Shown piece by piece: positions 54,266 through 62,589 of a DNA stretch of 64,000 bases. The position numbers were made by a program, and so were the translations under genes. The DNA is from Pelagerythrobacter marensis (GTDB lineage Bacteria; Pseudomonadota; Alphaproteobacteria; Sphingomonadales; Sphingomonadaceae): the NCBI RefSeq assembly GCF_036700095.1, contig NZ_CP144918.1, positions 1,737,001 to 1,801,000 of the forward strand, in the 5' to 3' direction. The notes under the pieces are model-generated. The model did no database searches. It saw only the letters and a program-made list of their open reading frames with translations, and was not told the origin of the DNA. Each line of letters starts with the position of its first letter. The stretch's first letter is position 1.

Positions 54266-55174
54266 TCAGGCCTGCAGCACCTTGTCGGCTTTGCGACGGG
54301 AAAGAATGTCCCAGACGAAAATTGCGATCGCCGTCCAGATCAGCACGAAGCAGGCGATCTGCACCGTCTGCAGCGGCTGATCGAAAACGGTGAGGCCGAG
54401 GACGAAAACGATCGTCGGCGCCAGAAATTGCAGGAAGCCGATCGTGGAGTAATCCATCCGCCGCGCGGCAATCGCGAACAGCAGCAGCGGGATGGCGGTC
54501 AGCGCGCCGCCGAGGACGATGGTAAAGCTCAGCTCCGGCGATTGGGCGAATGCCGACCCGGCCGGGGAGGCCGCGTACCACAAGGCGATTGCCGCGGCCG
54601 GCACGAGCAGCAATGTCGATTCGATCGTCAGCCCCGGCAATGCGCCGACATCGACACGCTTGCGCAGCAACCCGTAAGTTCCGAAGCTGAGACCGAGCGT
54701 AAGACTGATCCACAGCGTGGTCAGCGCGCCGCCGAGAAGAAGAGCGACTCCCGCAGCGGCAATCGCCACCGCGAGCCATTGGCGCCGGCTCAACTTCTCG
54801 CCGAGAATGAAAGTGCCCAGCAGCACGTTGATCAGCGGATTGATGTAGTAGCCCAGGCTGGCGGCATAGAGGTAATCGTGCTGGATCGCCCAGACGTATA
54901 CCAGCCAGTTCAGTCCGATGAGAACCGAACTTGCTGCCAGCGTGGCAAGGCTGCGCGGGTTGGCAAACGCCCGCAGGACCTCTCGCCCCTGCCGCCGGAT
55001 CGCGACGATCACGAGGCAGATCGGCAGGGTCCAGATGATTCGCCAGCCCACGAATTCGAACGCGGGCACTTCGCGCACGAGCAACAGATAGAGCGGCAGA
55101 AAGCCCCAGATGAAGTAGGCCGAAAGCCCGGCGGCGAGGCCCGATTGCCGGGTTTGGGGGATCTCACCGCTCAT
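54266..55174 (-). CDS. rarD: EamA family transporter RarD
   Basis: A 302-residue drug/metabolite-superfamily transporter of the RarD type, about ten membrane helices. GLSAYFIWGFLPLYLLLVRE, VGWRIIWTLPICLVIVAI and QHDYLYAASLGYYINPLINV are characteristic. Substrate unknown; RarD homologues are linked to chloramphenicol sensitivity. It converges with pyrC three bases away. Confidence 0.9.
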   Translation of the reverse strand: MSGEIPQTRQSGLAAGLSAYFIWGFLPLYLLLVREVPAFEFVGWRIIWTLPICLVIVAIRRQGREVLRAFANPRSLATLAASSVLIGLNWLVYVWAIQHDYLYAASLGYYINPLINVLLGTFILGEKLSRRQWLAVAIAAAGVALLLGGALTTLWISLTLGLSFGTYGLLRKRVDVGALPGLTIESTLLLVPAAAIALWYAASPAGSAFAQSPELSFTIVLGGALTAIPLLLFAIAARRMDYSTIGFLQFLAPTIVFVLGLTVFDQPLQTVQIACFVLIWTAIAIFVWDILSRRKADKVLQA

Positions 55175-55275
55175 TTCGCAGGTGATCTAGGCATCGCGCC
55201 GGAGCTGCGCAACGATCATTCCGCCTCCGCGCGAACTCGGCTCGTCGCAAAATGAACTTGCTGCAATGTCCGTTG

Positions 55276-55315
55276 CGATCCGTTCATGGAGGGCTCGATA
55301 TTTATGAACGGATCG
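55276..55315. promoter_or_regulatory. 12-bp inverted repeat upstream of the glycine-zipper gene
   Basis: CGATCCGTTCAT (55276-55287) is mirrored by ATGAACGGATCG (55304-55315) with a 16-base spacer. It lies 50 bases upstream of the gene, in the ~190-base gap after rarD. It could be an operator or an RNA leader hairpin. Confidence 0.55.
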
Positions 55316-55365
55316 AGCGGACGACCTTCCCCGAGTGTCCGGCGAAACGATGAGAGGAACGAGCG

Positions 55366-55833
55366 ATGACCAGGATCAGTCTGAAGTTCGCCGCGCTTGC
55401 GATTGCGGCGCCGGGCCTTGCGCTGGCGATGCCGGCCCAGGCCGCCGAGCCGGCCCGAGCCTATCAGGCGGTGCACGGCGCGACCTATGAAACCGACAGT
55501 TACAACCAGTGGCGCGATCGCGACCGCTATCGTGACCGCGACTACCGCGATTATCGGCGGTACGATCGTGGCCGTTACGACCGCGATCGGTACGACCGCG
55601 ACCGATACGACAGGGTGAGCCGCGATGCGCGTATCTGGCGCGGCCGCGACGGGCGATACTATTGCCGTCGCGACGACGGCACGACCGGTCTGCTGATCGG
55701 CGGTGCCGTGGGCGGCCTCTTGGGTCACGAGATTGCCGGCCGGGGCGACCGCACCCTCGGTGCGATCCTGGGCGCGGCTGGCGGCGCTCTGCTTGGGCGC
55801 GAAATCGATCGCGGAAGCACTCGCTGCCGCTGA
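55366..55833 (+). CDS. Glycine-zipper 2TM domain surface protein
   Basis: A 155-residue exported protein. The signal peptide ends at AMPAQA. The middle is an Arg/Asp/Tyr repeat region (RDRDYRDYRRYDRGRYDRD and similar). The C-terminus is a glycine-zipper pair, LLIGGAVGGLLGHEIAGRG and LGAILGAAGGALLGREID, as in the SlyB/17-kDa-antigen-like family. Likely outer-membrane or periplasmic; no precise role. Confidence 0.85.
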   Translation: MTRISLKFAALAIAAPGLALAMPAQAAEPARAYQAVHGATYETDSYNQWRDRDRYRDRDYRDYRRYDRGRYDRDRYDRDRYDRVSRDARIWRGRDGRYYCRRDDGTTGLLIGGAVGGLLGHEIAGRGDRTLGAILGAAGGALLGREIDRGSTRCR

Positions 55834-55896
55834 ACGATCACCGACGATCTTCGGCTGCACCCACCTGCAGCCGCAGCGCGGTTGCCACCGGCCGCG

Positions 55897-55934
55897 GAAG
55901 ACGCCTCGCTGTCAGACGGCAGTGGGGCGTCTTC
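55897..55934 (+). terminator. Terminator after the glycine-zipper gene
   Basis: GAAGACGCC (55897-55905) pairs with GGCGTCTTC (55926-55934), followed by GATT. It lies 64 bases after the stop codon. Confidence 0.6.
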
Positions 55935-55945
55935 GATTGACGGCG

Positions 55946-56007
55946 CCTGGAGTGGTTTTCAGCAAGGCTGAAGCGGCCGGTGCCGTCTCAATGAAAGCGT
56001 CCCTAGG
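55946..56007. repeat. R1 element, copy 3 (degenerate)
   Basis: CCTGGAGTGGTTTTCAGCAA, then GGCTGAAGCGG and CCGGTGCCG, ending TGAAAGCGTCCCTAGG. It shows the same order as copies 1 and 2, with mismatches in the right arm. It lies between the glycine-zipper gene and convergent moaB. Confidence 0.75.
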
Positions 56008-56018
56008 GGTGCCCGCGA

Positions 56019-56558
56019 TCAGACTTCGCGCAGGCGCGGCATCAATTCCGCGAAGTTGCACGGGCGGTTGCGGCTGTCGAGCTGTTCGGCGAGAATTCCG
56101 TCCCAACCGTCCTTCACCGCGCCGTTGGAACCGGGCAGGGCGAAGATATAGGTCCCAGCGGCGACGATGGCGCAGGCGCGGCTTTGGATCGTGCTGGTGC
56201 CGATGGATTTGTAACTGAGCCAGCGGAACAACTCGCCGAAACCCGGAATGTCGCGCCCGGCGTGGTCGCGGCGAACTTTCTCGAGCGCTTCGGGGGTGAC
56301 ATCGCGGCCGGTCAGCCCGGTGCCGCCCGTAGCGACGATCGCGTCGATCCGGGAATCGGCCATCCAGGCTTCCAGCCGATGCGCGATTGCATCGCTATCG
56401 TCGCGAACGATCGCCCGCTCGACCAGCCTGTGGCCGGCGCCTTCGATCCGGCCTGCGAGGATATCGCCCGACGTATCGTCGGCTGCCGTGCGGCTGTCGG
56501 ATACCGTCAGCACTGCGATCCCGATCGGCGTGAAGGTGCGGTCGTAATCGATGGGCAT
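56019..56558 (-). CDS. moaB: Molybdenum cofactor biosynthesis protein B
   Basis: MoaB/MogA-type protein acting on molybdopterin (adenylylation step). The 179-residue sequence has IGIAVLTVSDSRTAADDTSG, the hallmark IVATGGTGLTGRDVTPEALE, and YIFALPGSNGAVKDGWDGIL. It is separate from moaADE in this window. A one-base overlap (TGATG) follows the transglycosylase gene. Confidence 0.94.
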   Translation of the reverse strand: MPIDYDRTFTPIGIAVLTVSDSRTAADDTSGDILAGRIEGAGHRLVERAIVRDDSDAIAHRLEAWMADSRIDAIVATGGTGLTGRDVTPEALEKVRRDHAGRDIPGFGELFRWLSYKSIGTSTIQSRACAIVAAGTYIFALPGSNGAVKDGWDGILAEQLDSRNRPCNFAELMPRLREV

Positions 56559-58336
56559 CAGTCGCGCGATGTCAGGCGCACGCCGCCGCCGCCCGAAAGC
56601 TCCGGGAAAGTCGGCCACATGCCCTGCGCCAGAGCGATCCGGCTTTCCGAAGCGCCGCCGGCCTGCCGCTCGTACATCCAGTAATTGCGCATCACGATCG
56701 CGACATAGCCGCGCGTTTCCCAATAGGGGATGCTTTCCATGTAGAGCAGGGGATCGCCCTGGTCGCGGATCTCGGTGTTCCACCGGGTGACCGGCGAAAG
56801 GCCGGCGTTGTAAGCGGCCATCACTTTCGGCAGCAGGCCGCCGGTGGCGCCGGAATCGCGCAGCATCTGCAGGTGTTCCTGGCCGAACGCGAGATTGATT
56901 TCGGGCCGGGCGAGATCGCTGGCATTGCCCGAAACGCCCAGTTTCGCGCGGTGATCGATCGCAGCGGCGGGCATGATCTGCATCAGACCGCGCGCGCCGG
57001 CCGGGCTGACGGCATCGGCCCGAAACACCGATTCCTGCAATGTATGGGCATAGGCGAGCGCGGGATCGACGCGCCATCCGTTCACCGGCTGCCATTTCGG
57101 GGCGGGATAGCGCAGCGCCGGTTCGGCCCGCGCACCGCGCGGCGCATTGTGCGCCATCCACAACTGTGTCGATGGCAGGCCCATTTCGCGCGCGAGCCGG
57201 GACAGCTCGTCGTAGTTTTCCGGGTCGCCGATCTGCGCCTCGTGCCGCAAAACCTCGTCGGCGAGACGATCGCGTCCGATCTCGGCCAGGGCCACCGCGA
57301 TACGCACGTTCTCGATCTCGCGCAGCTTGCGCCAGTCCTCCATTGCGAAATCCGCGCTCGCGTGGTTCTGCGGGAGATGCTGGCCGAGCTGCTCGCGGGC
57401 GAGCATGCCGTAAAGCGTCTCGTCGAGCCGTGCGGCACCGCGCAAGCGCTCGGCTGCCTTCTCCGGCTGGCGGCACCGGATCGATGCACGGCTCGACCAG
57501 TAGAATGCGGCTGCCGTCAGCTCGTTGTTGGTGGAACCGCGCGCTGCCCGTTCGAAGCTGTCGGCGGCGGTCTCGCAATCGTTCAACCGCCATGCCGCCA
57601 GTCCGGCCACCCAGTCGCCTTCCGCGACCCAGGCGCCCGAGCCGTCGCGCACGGTCTGCGCCATGGCGAGCGCGGCCGGATCGTTGTTCTCGATGTAGTA
57701 GCTGAAAGCCACGCGCTGCCGCCATTCGGCGCGAGCGGGCGGGCTGAGCAGGGCATCGACGCCGTCGAGGAGCTGGCGTGCGCCGTCGGGGTCGTCGTTG
57801 CTGATCCGGTCGAGAATGGCCTGGCGCACATCCGCCGGCATTGTCCCGTCGTCGACGGTCGAGGGCCGTACCCGTTTCGAGGCGTACGGCTGCCTGACGA
57901 AGCTCTGCCGCTGCGGAAGATAGGGGGCCGACATCAGGCCGCGCTTCAGCCCCAGATTGCCCATTTGCTCGGCATGCGGCAGGCGGCTGCCCTCTGCCAG
58001 CCAGGCCTGGATCGCGGGCAATTCCACCCGCGGGCTGGTTGCAGCCAGGTAATATTCCGCTTTCGCCACCTGGTGCAGCGGGCCGTCGGAGCGCTCTGCC
58101 AGCATGGCCTCCACCCGCGACCAGTCCTGCCGATCAATCGCCTGGAACAGGTCCGTGTAGTATTCGCGGTCGGGGCGGCTGAGCAGTTCGGGAACATTGC
58201 TGTTGAGGGCACGCGAACGGAAATACTCGGCGGCACTGCTGTTGGCGGCCGCCGGCGTCGCAACGACCGCGGAAGCGAAGAGCGCTGCAGTGGCCGCTAT
58301 CAGCGTCAACCATCGGGTCGGGTCAGGTTTCGCCAT
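56558..58336 (-). CDS. slt: Soluble lytic murein transglycosylase
   Basis: Cleaves peptidoglycan between MurNAc and GlcNAc in the periplasm. The 592-residue protein has a signal peptide (LTLIAATAALFASAVVATPA), a long superhelical alpha domain (about 35-440), and the SLT catalytic domain with AYAHTLQESVFRADAVSPAG, where the Glu is catalytic, then ARGLMQIMPA and KVMAAYNAGLSPVTRWN. ATG at 58336 is chosen since it precedes the signal peptide directly. Confidence 0.94.
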   Translation of the reverse strand: MAKPDPTRWLTLIAATAALFASAVVATPAAANSSAAEYFRSRALNSNVPELLSRPDREYYTDLFQAIDRQDWSRVEAMLAERSDGPLHQVAKAEYYLAATSPRVELPAIQAWLAEGSRLPHAEQMGNLGLKRGLMSAPYLPQRQSFVRQPYASKRVRPSTVDDGTMPADVRQAILDRISNDDPDGARQLLDGVDALLSPPARAEWRQRVAFSYYIENNDPAALAMAQTVRDGSGAWVAEGDWVAGLAAWRLNDCETAADSFERAARGSTNNELTAAAFYWSSRASIRCRQPEKAAERLRGAARLDETLYGMLAREQLGQHLPQNHASADFAMEDWRKLREIENVRIAVALAEIGRDRLADEVLRHEAQIGDPENYDELSRLAREMGLPSTQLWMAHNAPRGARAEPALRYPAPKWQPVNGWRVDPALAYAHTLQESVFRADAVSPAGARGLMQIMPAAAIDHRAKLGVSGNASDLARPEINLAFGQEHLQMLRDSGATGGLLPKVMAAYNAGLSPVTRWNTEIRDQGDPLLYMESIPYWETRGYVAIVMRNYWMYERQAGGASESRIALAQGMWPTFPELSGGGGVRLTSRD

Positions 58337-59096
58337 AAGTCCAATCGAGCCAGCATCGCCAGAACCGCTCGCGCCGCCGTGCCGATCGGCGCATATCCGC
58401 GAGCCCTCCGGCACCCATCGCGGGAATGCTTGTTCCTTCATGGTTAATATTGCGTAAAATTGCAGGGCCTTGCGTCATATCGTGCCCCAGAAGCGGCGGA
58501 ATGTTGCGCCCGAGAAAAAGGATTCTGCCCGGTTTCACCAGCCCGACATGATGAATCAGAAGCTCGCCCAGGCCGGCGGCACGAATGGCGTCCCAGTCCG
58601 GCGCGACATCGTGGCGAGGCAGCAGGGATGCGGTGTAGACCGTCTCGGGTGTCAACCCCGCCGCGCGCAGGAACCCTTGCAGCAGCGCGCCGTCGGGGCC
58701 GGAAAGCAGCCGTTCGCGATCTCCCTCCTCGGGCTGGTTGACAACGACCATCAGGCGGGCCTGTGCAGGACCGGCAGGCGGCACGCGCGGAAAGGAGCCG
58801 CCGGTATCGAGCACGTCGGCGGTGAGCCACCACTCGCGGAACGCCGCCAGGTCGCCCGGCCAGCTGCTTTTGTCCACATCGACCCGAGGGGTCGCTTCAA
58901 CCGCGGGTGCGCGTTCGCGGACCGGCTCTGCCGGCCGGGACTCGACCGCGGGAACGGCCGGGGCCTCGGCCTCTTCCGGCGAAGCCAGCCAGGCCGTAGC
59001 GTCGTCGGCGAAATCGCAATCGACGCCGGCATCGCGCCACCAGTCGATCGCGGCGGCAAACTGGCCGGAAAGCGGGAGGGGCGGGCGTTCTGCCAT
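58323..59096 (-). CDS. UDG-like protein with degenerate active-site motifs
   Basis: A 257-residue protein of the uracil-DNA glycosylase superfamily. The core reads RLMVVVNQPEEGDRERLLSG, then DGALLQGFLRAAGLTPETVY and LFLGRNIPPLLG. Family 4 enzymes have GEAPGxxE where this has NQPEEGD, and they carry four Cys for a 4Fe-4S cluster; only two Cys are present here, neither in such a motif. It may be a divergent or inactive member. The start at 59096 is likelier than 59177. It overlaps slt by 14 bases. Confidence 0.75.
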   Translation of the reverse strand: MAERPPLPLSGQFAAAIDWWRDAGVDCDFADDATAWLASPEEAEAPAVPAVESRPAEPVRERAPAVEATPRVDVDKSSWPGDLAAFREWWLTADVLDTGGSFPRVPPAGPAQARLMVVVNQPEEGDRERLLSGPDGALLQGFLRAAGLTPETVYTASLLPRHDVAPDWDAIRAAGLGELLIHHVGLVKPGRILFLGRNIPPLLGHDMTQGPAILRNINHEGTSIPAMGAGGLADMRRSARRRERFWRCWLDWTYGET

Positions 59097-59182
59097 CAGG
59101 CTTGCGGTCTTGACCTGCCCTGCCGCAGCAATCAAGGCATGATGCAAGCCCGGGGCAGCAAAGAGACGAAGGATCATTTGGG

Positions 59183-60829
59183 ATGAGCGAACGCGAATCG
59201 ATGCCGTGCGACGTGGTGATCGTGGGCGGCGGGCCGGCCGGCCTCGCCGCAGCGATCCGCCTCAAGCAGATCAACGACGCGCTCGAGGTGGTCGTACTGG
59301 AAAAAGGCTCCGAGATCGGAGCGCATATTCTTTCCGGCGCGGTGGTCGATCCCAAGGCGCTCGACGAACTTCTGCCCGAATGGCGCGACCAGGGTTGCCC
59401 GATGGCGGAAGTGCCGGTGACAGATAACTGGCACTGGGTGCTGTCGAGGGGCGGCAAGAGGGCCATCCCCCACCTGTTCATGCCGCCGTTCCTGTCGAAC
59501 GACGGCTGCTACACCGGTTCGCTGGGCAATATGACCCGCTGGCTGGGCGAGCAGGCGGAAGCTCTCGGCGTCATGGTCTTCCCGGGCTTTCCCGCTGCCG
59601 ACGTGCTCTTCGACGATAGCGGCGCGGTCGCGGGCGTGGTGACGCAGGACATGGGCGTGGCCGCCGACGGCAGCCACAAGCCCGATTACCAGCCCGGCAT
59701 GGAAATCCACGCTAAGTATACCCTGTTTGCCGAGGGTGCGCGCGGCAACCTGACCAAGCGGATCAAGGCGCGCTTCGATCTGGAGGCCGACTGTCAGCCG
59801 CAGGTCTATGGCCTGGGCATCAAGGAGCTGTGGGACATCGATCCCGACAAGCATGTGCCGGGCCGCGTGATCCACACGCAGGGCTGGCCCCTGTCGGAAA
59901 GCGACACCTGGGGCGGCGGCTTCCTCTACCATCAGGCGGGCGGGCAGGTCGCGCTCGGTTTCGTCACCGCGCTCGATTACGAGAACCCCTACGTCTCGCC
60001 GTTCCAGGAATTCCAGCGCTGGAAACTGCATCCGGCCATCCGCGAATACCTCGAAGGCGGGAAGCGCGTCGCCTATGGCGCGCGCGCGATCAACGAGGGC
60101 GGTTGGCAGTCGGTCCCGAAGCTGGCCTTCCCCGGTGGCGCGCTGATCGGCTGCGCGGCGGGCTTCGTCAACGTGCCCCGGATCAAGGGCAGCCATACGG
60201 CGATGAAAAGCGGGATGCTGGCGGCAGAAGCCGTCGCGGCCGCGATCGGCGGCGGCGCGGAGAAGACCGAGTTGGGCGACTACGATGCCGCCGTGCGGTC
60301 GAGCTGGATCGCCGACGAGCTGAAGAAGGTGAAGAACGCCCAGCCCGCAGTGGCGAAGTTCGGCGGCGATGTCGGCACCGTCATTGCCGGGATCGACATG
60401 TGGATGCGCACGCTGGGCATCGGCCTGCCGGTGACGATGAAGCACGATCCCGACTATACCCATACCCACCGGGCGGACCTCCACCGGCCGATCGATTACC
60501 CCAAGCCCGACGGCGAGATCACGTTCGATCGGCTGACCTCGGTATCCTATTCCTACACCAATCATGCAGAGGACCAGCCCTGCCATCTGAAGGTGAAGGA
60601 CATGGCGCTGCAGGAGGCAAGCGAGCTGGGCGTCTATGGCGGCCCCTCGACGCGCTATTGCCCCGCCGGGGTCTACGAATGGGTCGATGTCGAGGAAGGC
60701 GATCCCAAGTTCGTGATCAACGCGCAGAACTGCGTCCACTGCAAGACCTGCGATATCAAGGACCCGAACCAGAACATCGAATGGGTCACGCCCGAAGGCG
60801 GCGGCGGACCGAACTATCCGAATATGTGA
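59183..60829 (+). CDS. Electron transfer flavoprotein-ubiquinone oxidoreductase
   Basis: Passes electrons from ETF to ubiquinone at the inner membrane during fatty- and amino-acid oxidation. The 548-residue protein starts with an FAD site, DVVIVGGGPAGLAAAIRLKQ, has ETF-QO segments such as AHILSGAVVDPKALDELLPE and WGGGFLYHQAGGQVALGFVT, and a C-terminal 4Fe-4S domain NCVHCKTCDIKDPNQNIEWV. Its 5' end is close to the divergent UDG-like gene. Confidence 0.97.
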   Translation: MSERESMPCDVVIVGGGPAGLAAAIRLKQINDALEVVVLEKGSEIGAHILSGAVVDPKALDELLPEWRDQGCPMAEVPVTDNWHWVLSRGGKRAIPHLFMPPFLSNDGCYTGSLGNMTRWLGEQAEALGVMVFPGFPAADVLFDDSGAVAGVVTQDMGVAADGSHKPDYQPGMEIHAKYTLFAEGARGNLTKRIKARFDLEADCQPQVYGLGIKELWDIDPDKHVPGRVIHTQGWPLSESDTWGGGFLYHQAGGQVALGFVTALDYENPYVSPFQEFQRWKLHPAIREYLEGGKRVAYGARAINEGGWQSVPKLAFPGGALIGCAAGFVNVPRIKGSHTAMKSGMLAAEAVAAAIGGGAEKTELGDYDAAVRSSWIADELKKVKNAQPAVAKFGGDVGTVIAGIDMWMRTLGIGLPVTMKHDPDYTHTHRADLHRPIDYPKPDGEITFDRLTSVSYSYTNHAEDQPCHLKVKDMALQEASELGVYGGPSTRYCPAGVYEWVDVEEGDPKFVINAQNCVHCKTCDIKDPNQNIEWVTPEGGGGPNYPNM

Positions 60830-60898
60830 CGGGGACCTTTGCCAAACGCTCGCGTCGCCCTGGATCCGAACCGGGGCGACGGAAACGGCAGGAATTGC

Positions 60899-61717
60899 GT
60901 GAGCATCACCGAAACCGCCTACGCCAAGATCAACCTGGCGCTGCATGTCCGGCGGCGGCGGGAAGACGGGTATCACGAGCTGGAGACGCTGTTCGCCTTC
61001 GTCGATACCGGCGATGTGCTGACGGCGCGCACCGCGGCGCAGGACAGCCTGACCGTCACCGGCGAATTTGCCGGCGCGCTCGACGATCCGTTCGGCAATA
61101 TCGCCGCGAAAGCGCTCGCCAAGCTGCCGCGCGCGGACGGCCTTGCCCTCACGCTCGAAAAGCGGCTGCCGGTCGCTGCCGGACTGGGCGGCGGCTCCGC
61201 CGATGCCGGGGCGGTGTTTCGCCTGATCCGCGAGCGCTATGGCCTGCCCGGGGACTGGCGCGAACGGGCGGCGAGCCTGGGCGCGGACGTTCCCGCTTGC
61301 GTGGAGAGCGTTGCCTCTATCGGGCGCGGGACCGGCACCGAGTTGTCGCCGGTCGAAAACGATCTGGCCGGAACGCCGGTTCTGCTGGTCAATCCGCGGG
61401 TGCCGCTCCCCACCGGCCCGGTTTTCGCCGCCTGGGACGGAGCCGACGCGGGGCCGCTGGCGGGCACGACCGCCCGCGAAATTGCCGAAAGCAACGGCAA
61501 CGATCTCGAGCGGATCGTTTTCGAACGCCTCCGCGTGGAAGAGGCCTTGTCTGCCTGGAACGCCCTGGCCGACAGCGGCGGGTTTCTGACTCGCATGTCC
61601 GGCTCGGGCGCGACGTCTTTCGCCTTGTTCGAAACGATCGAGGCGCGTGACCGGGCGGCTGCGGATATTGCCGCCGCAAACCCCGGCTGGTGGCAAATGA
61701 AAGGTGCGCTGCGATGA
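60899..61717 (+). CDS. ispE: 4-diphosphocytidyl-2-C-methyl-D-erythritol kinase
   Basis: GHMP kinase of the MEP isoprenoid pathway, which feeds carotenoids and quinones. The 272-residue protein has ETAYAKINLALHVRRRREDG (catalytic Lys), LPVAAGLGGGSADAGAVFRL (ATP loop) and SLGADVPACVES (catalytic Asp). GTG at 60899 follows AGGAATT; a longer TTG start at 60839 is possible but does not match the family N-terminus. Confidence 0.95.
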   Translation: MSITETAYAKINLALHVRRRREDGYHELETLFAFVDTGDVLTARTAAQDSLTVTGEFAGALDDPFGNIAAKALAKLPRADGLALTLEKRLPVAAGLGGGSADAGAVFRLIRERYGLPGDWRERAASLGADVPACVESVASIGRGTGTELSPVENDLAGTPVLLVNPRVPLPTGPVFAAWDGADAGPLAGTTAREIAESNGNDLERIVFERLRVEEALSAWNALADSGGFLTRMSGSGATSFALFETIEARDRAAADIAAANPGWWQMKGALR

Positions 61718-62442
61718 TCGACAGTCTTCCGTTCCGCCGGGTTGGCGAACCGACCCGGGGCGGTATCGTTTGCGTGGTCGATCATGCGTCCAACCGCGTC
61801 CCCGCGGACATCGAACTGGGGATCGCGCCCGAGCTTCTGGACAAGCATATCGCGGTCGACATCGGTGTCGAAGGCGTCGCCGAACGCATGGCGCGACGGC
61901 ACGCGATCCCCGCCCATCTCGCGTGTGTCAGCAGGCTGGTATGCGACCTCCATCGTGAAGAGGAGTCGCCTGCCGTCGTCCCCGAAACGAGCGACGGCCA
62001 CCTGATCCCGGGAAACATCGGCGCCGATATCGAACGGCGTCTCGCGCTGTTCCATCGCCCCTACCACGCTGCGCTGGCCGAGTGGCTCGACGCCGCGCAG
62101 CCCGAGCTTGTCATTGCGCTCCACAGCTTCACCCCCGCGCTCGAAAGCGGTGGTGAGGAACGGCCGTGGGAAGTCGCCCTGCTCTATAACCGGGACGATC
62201 GCGCCGCGCGCCACGCGATCCGCCTGTTCGCGGAAGAAGGGCTGACGGTCGGCGACAACCAGCCTTATTCGGGCAAGCAGTTGAACGCGACGATGGACCG
62301 CCATGCGGAGGCGCACGGGAGACCCTATCTGACGATCGAGATCAGACAGGACATGATCGAGCGGGAGGCCGATCAGGCGCGCTGGGCGGCACTCGTCGCG
62401 GATGTCGCCGGCCGCACTGCGCACGCGCTGAAGGACGCTTAA
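61714..62442 (+). CDS. N-formylglutamate amidohydrolase family protein
   Basis: A 242-residue zinc-type hydrolase of the FGase family (histidine degradation and related). IVCVVDHASNRVPADIELGI near the N-terminus, SRLVCDLHREEESPAVVPET, and IALHSFTPALESGGEERPWE are family blocks. It overlaps ispE by four bases (ATGA). No other histidine-degradation gene is nearby, so the physiological substrate is uncertain. Confidence 0.88.
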   Translation: MIDSLPFRRVGEPTRGGIVCVVDHASNRVPADIELGIAPELLDKHIAVDIGVEGVAERMARRHAIPAHLACVSRLVCDLHREEESPAVVPETSDGHLIPGNIGADIERRLALFHRPYHAALAEWLDAAQPELVIALHSFTPALESGGEERPWEVALLYNRDDRAARHAIRLFAEEGLTVGDNQPYSGKQLNATMDRHAEAHGRPYLTIEIRQDMIEREADQARWAALVADVAGRTAHALKDA

Positions 62443-62589
62443 GGGCCCCTGGCGGCGCTCGGGGAGTGCTCACGGGTGCCCGAGCGGCACGCGAGAGCTG
62501 TTGCCGGCAAAAGAATTTCCCTTTCGACCGGCCCGTGCGATGCTTTAGGGGTTGGAATCCCCTCGAACGCGCAACATCTGGAACTCGCC

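Noticed and set aside
59174-61696. An 840-codon reverse-strand open frame opposite ETF-QO and ispE
   Set aside because: Shadow of two well-supported genes.
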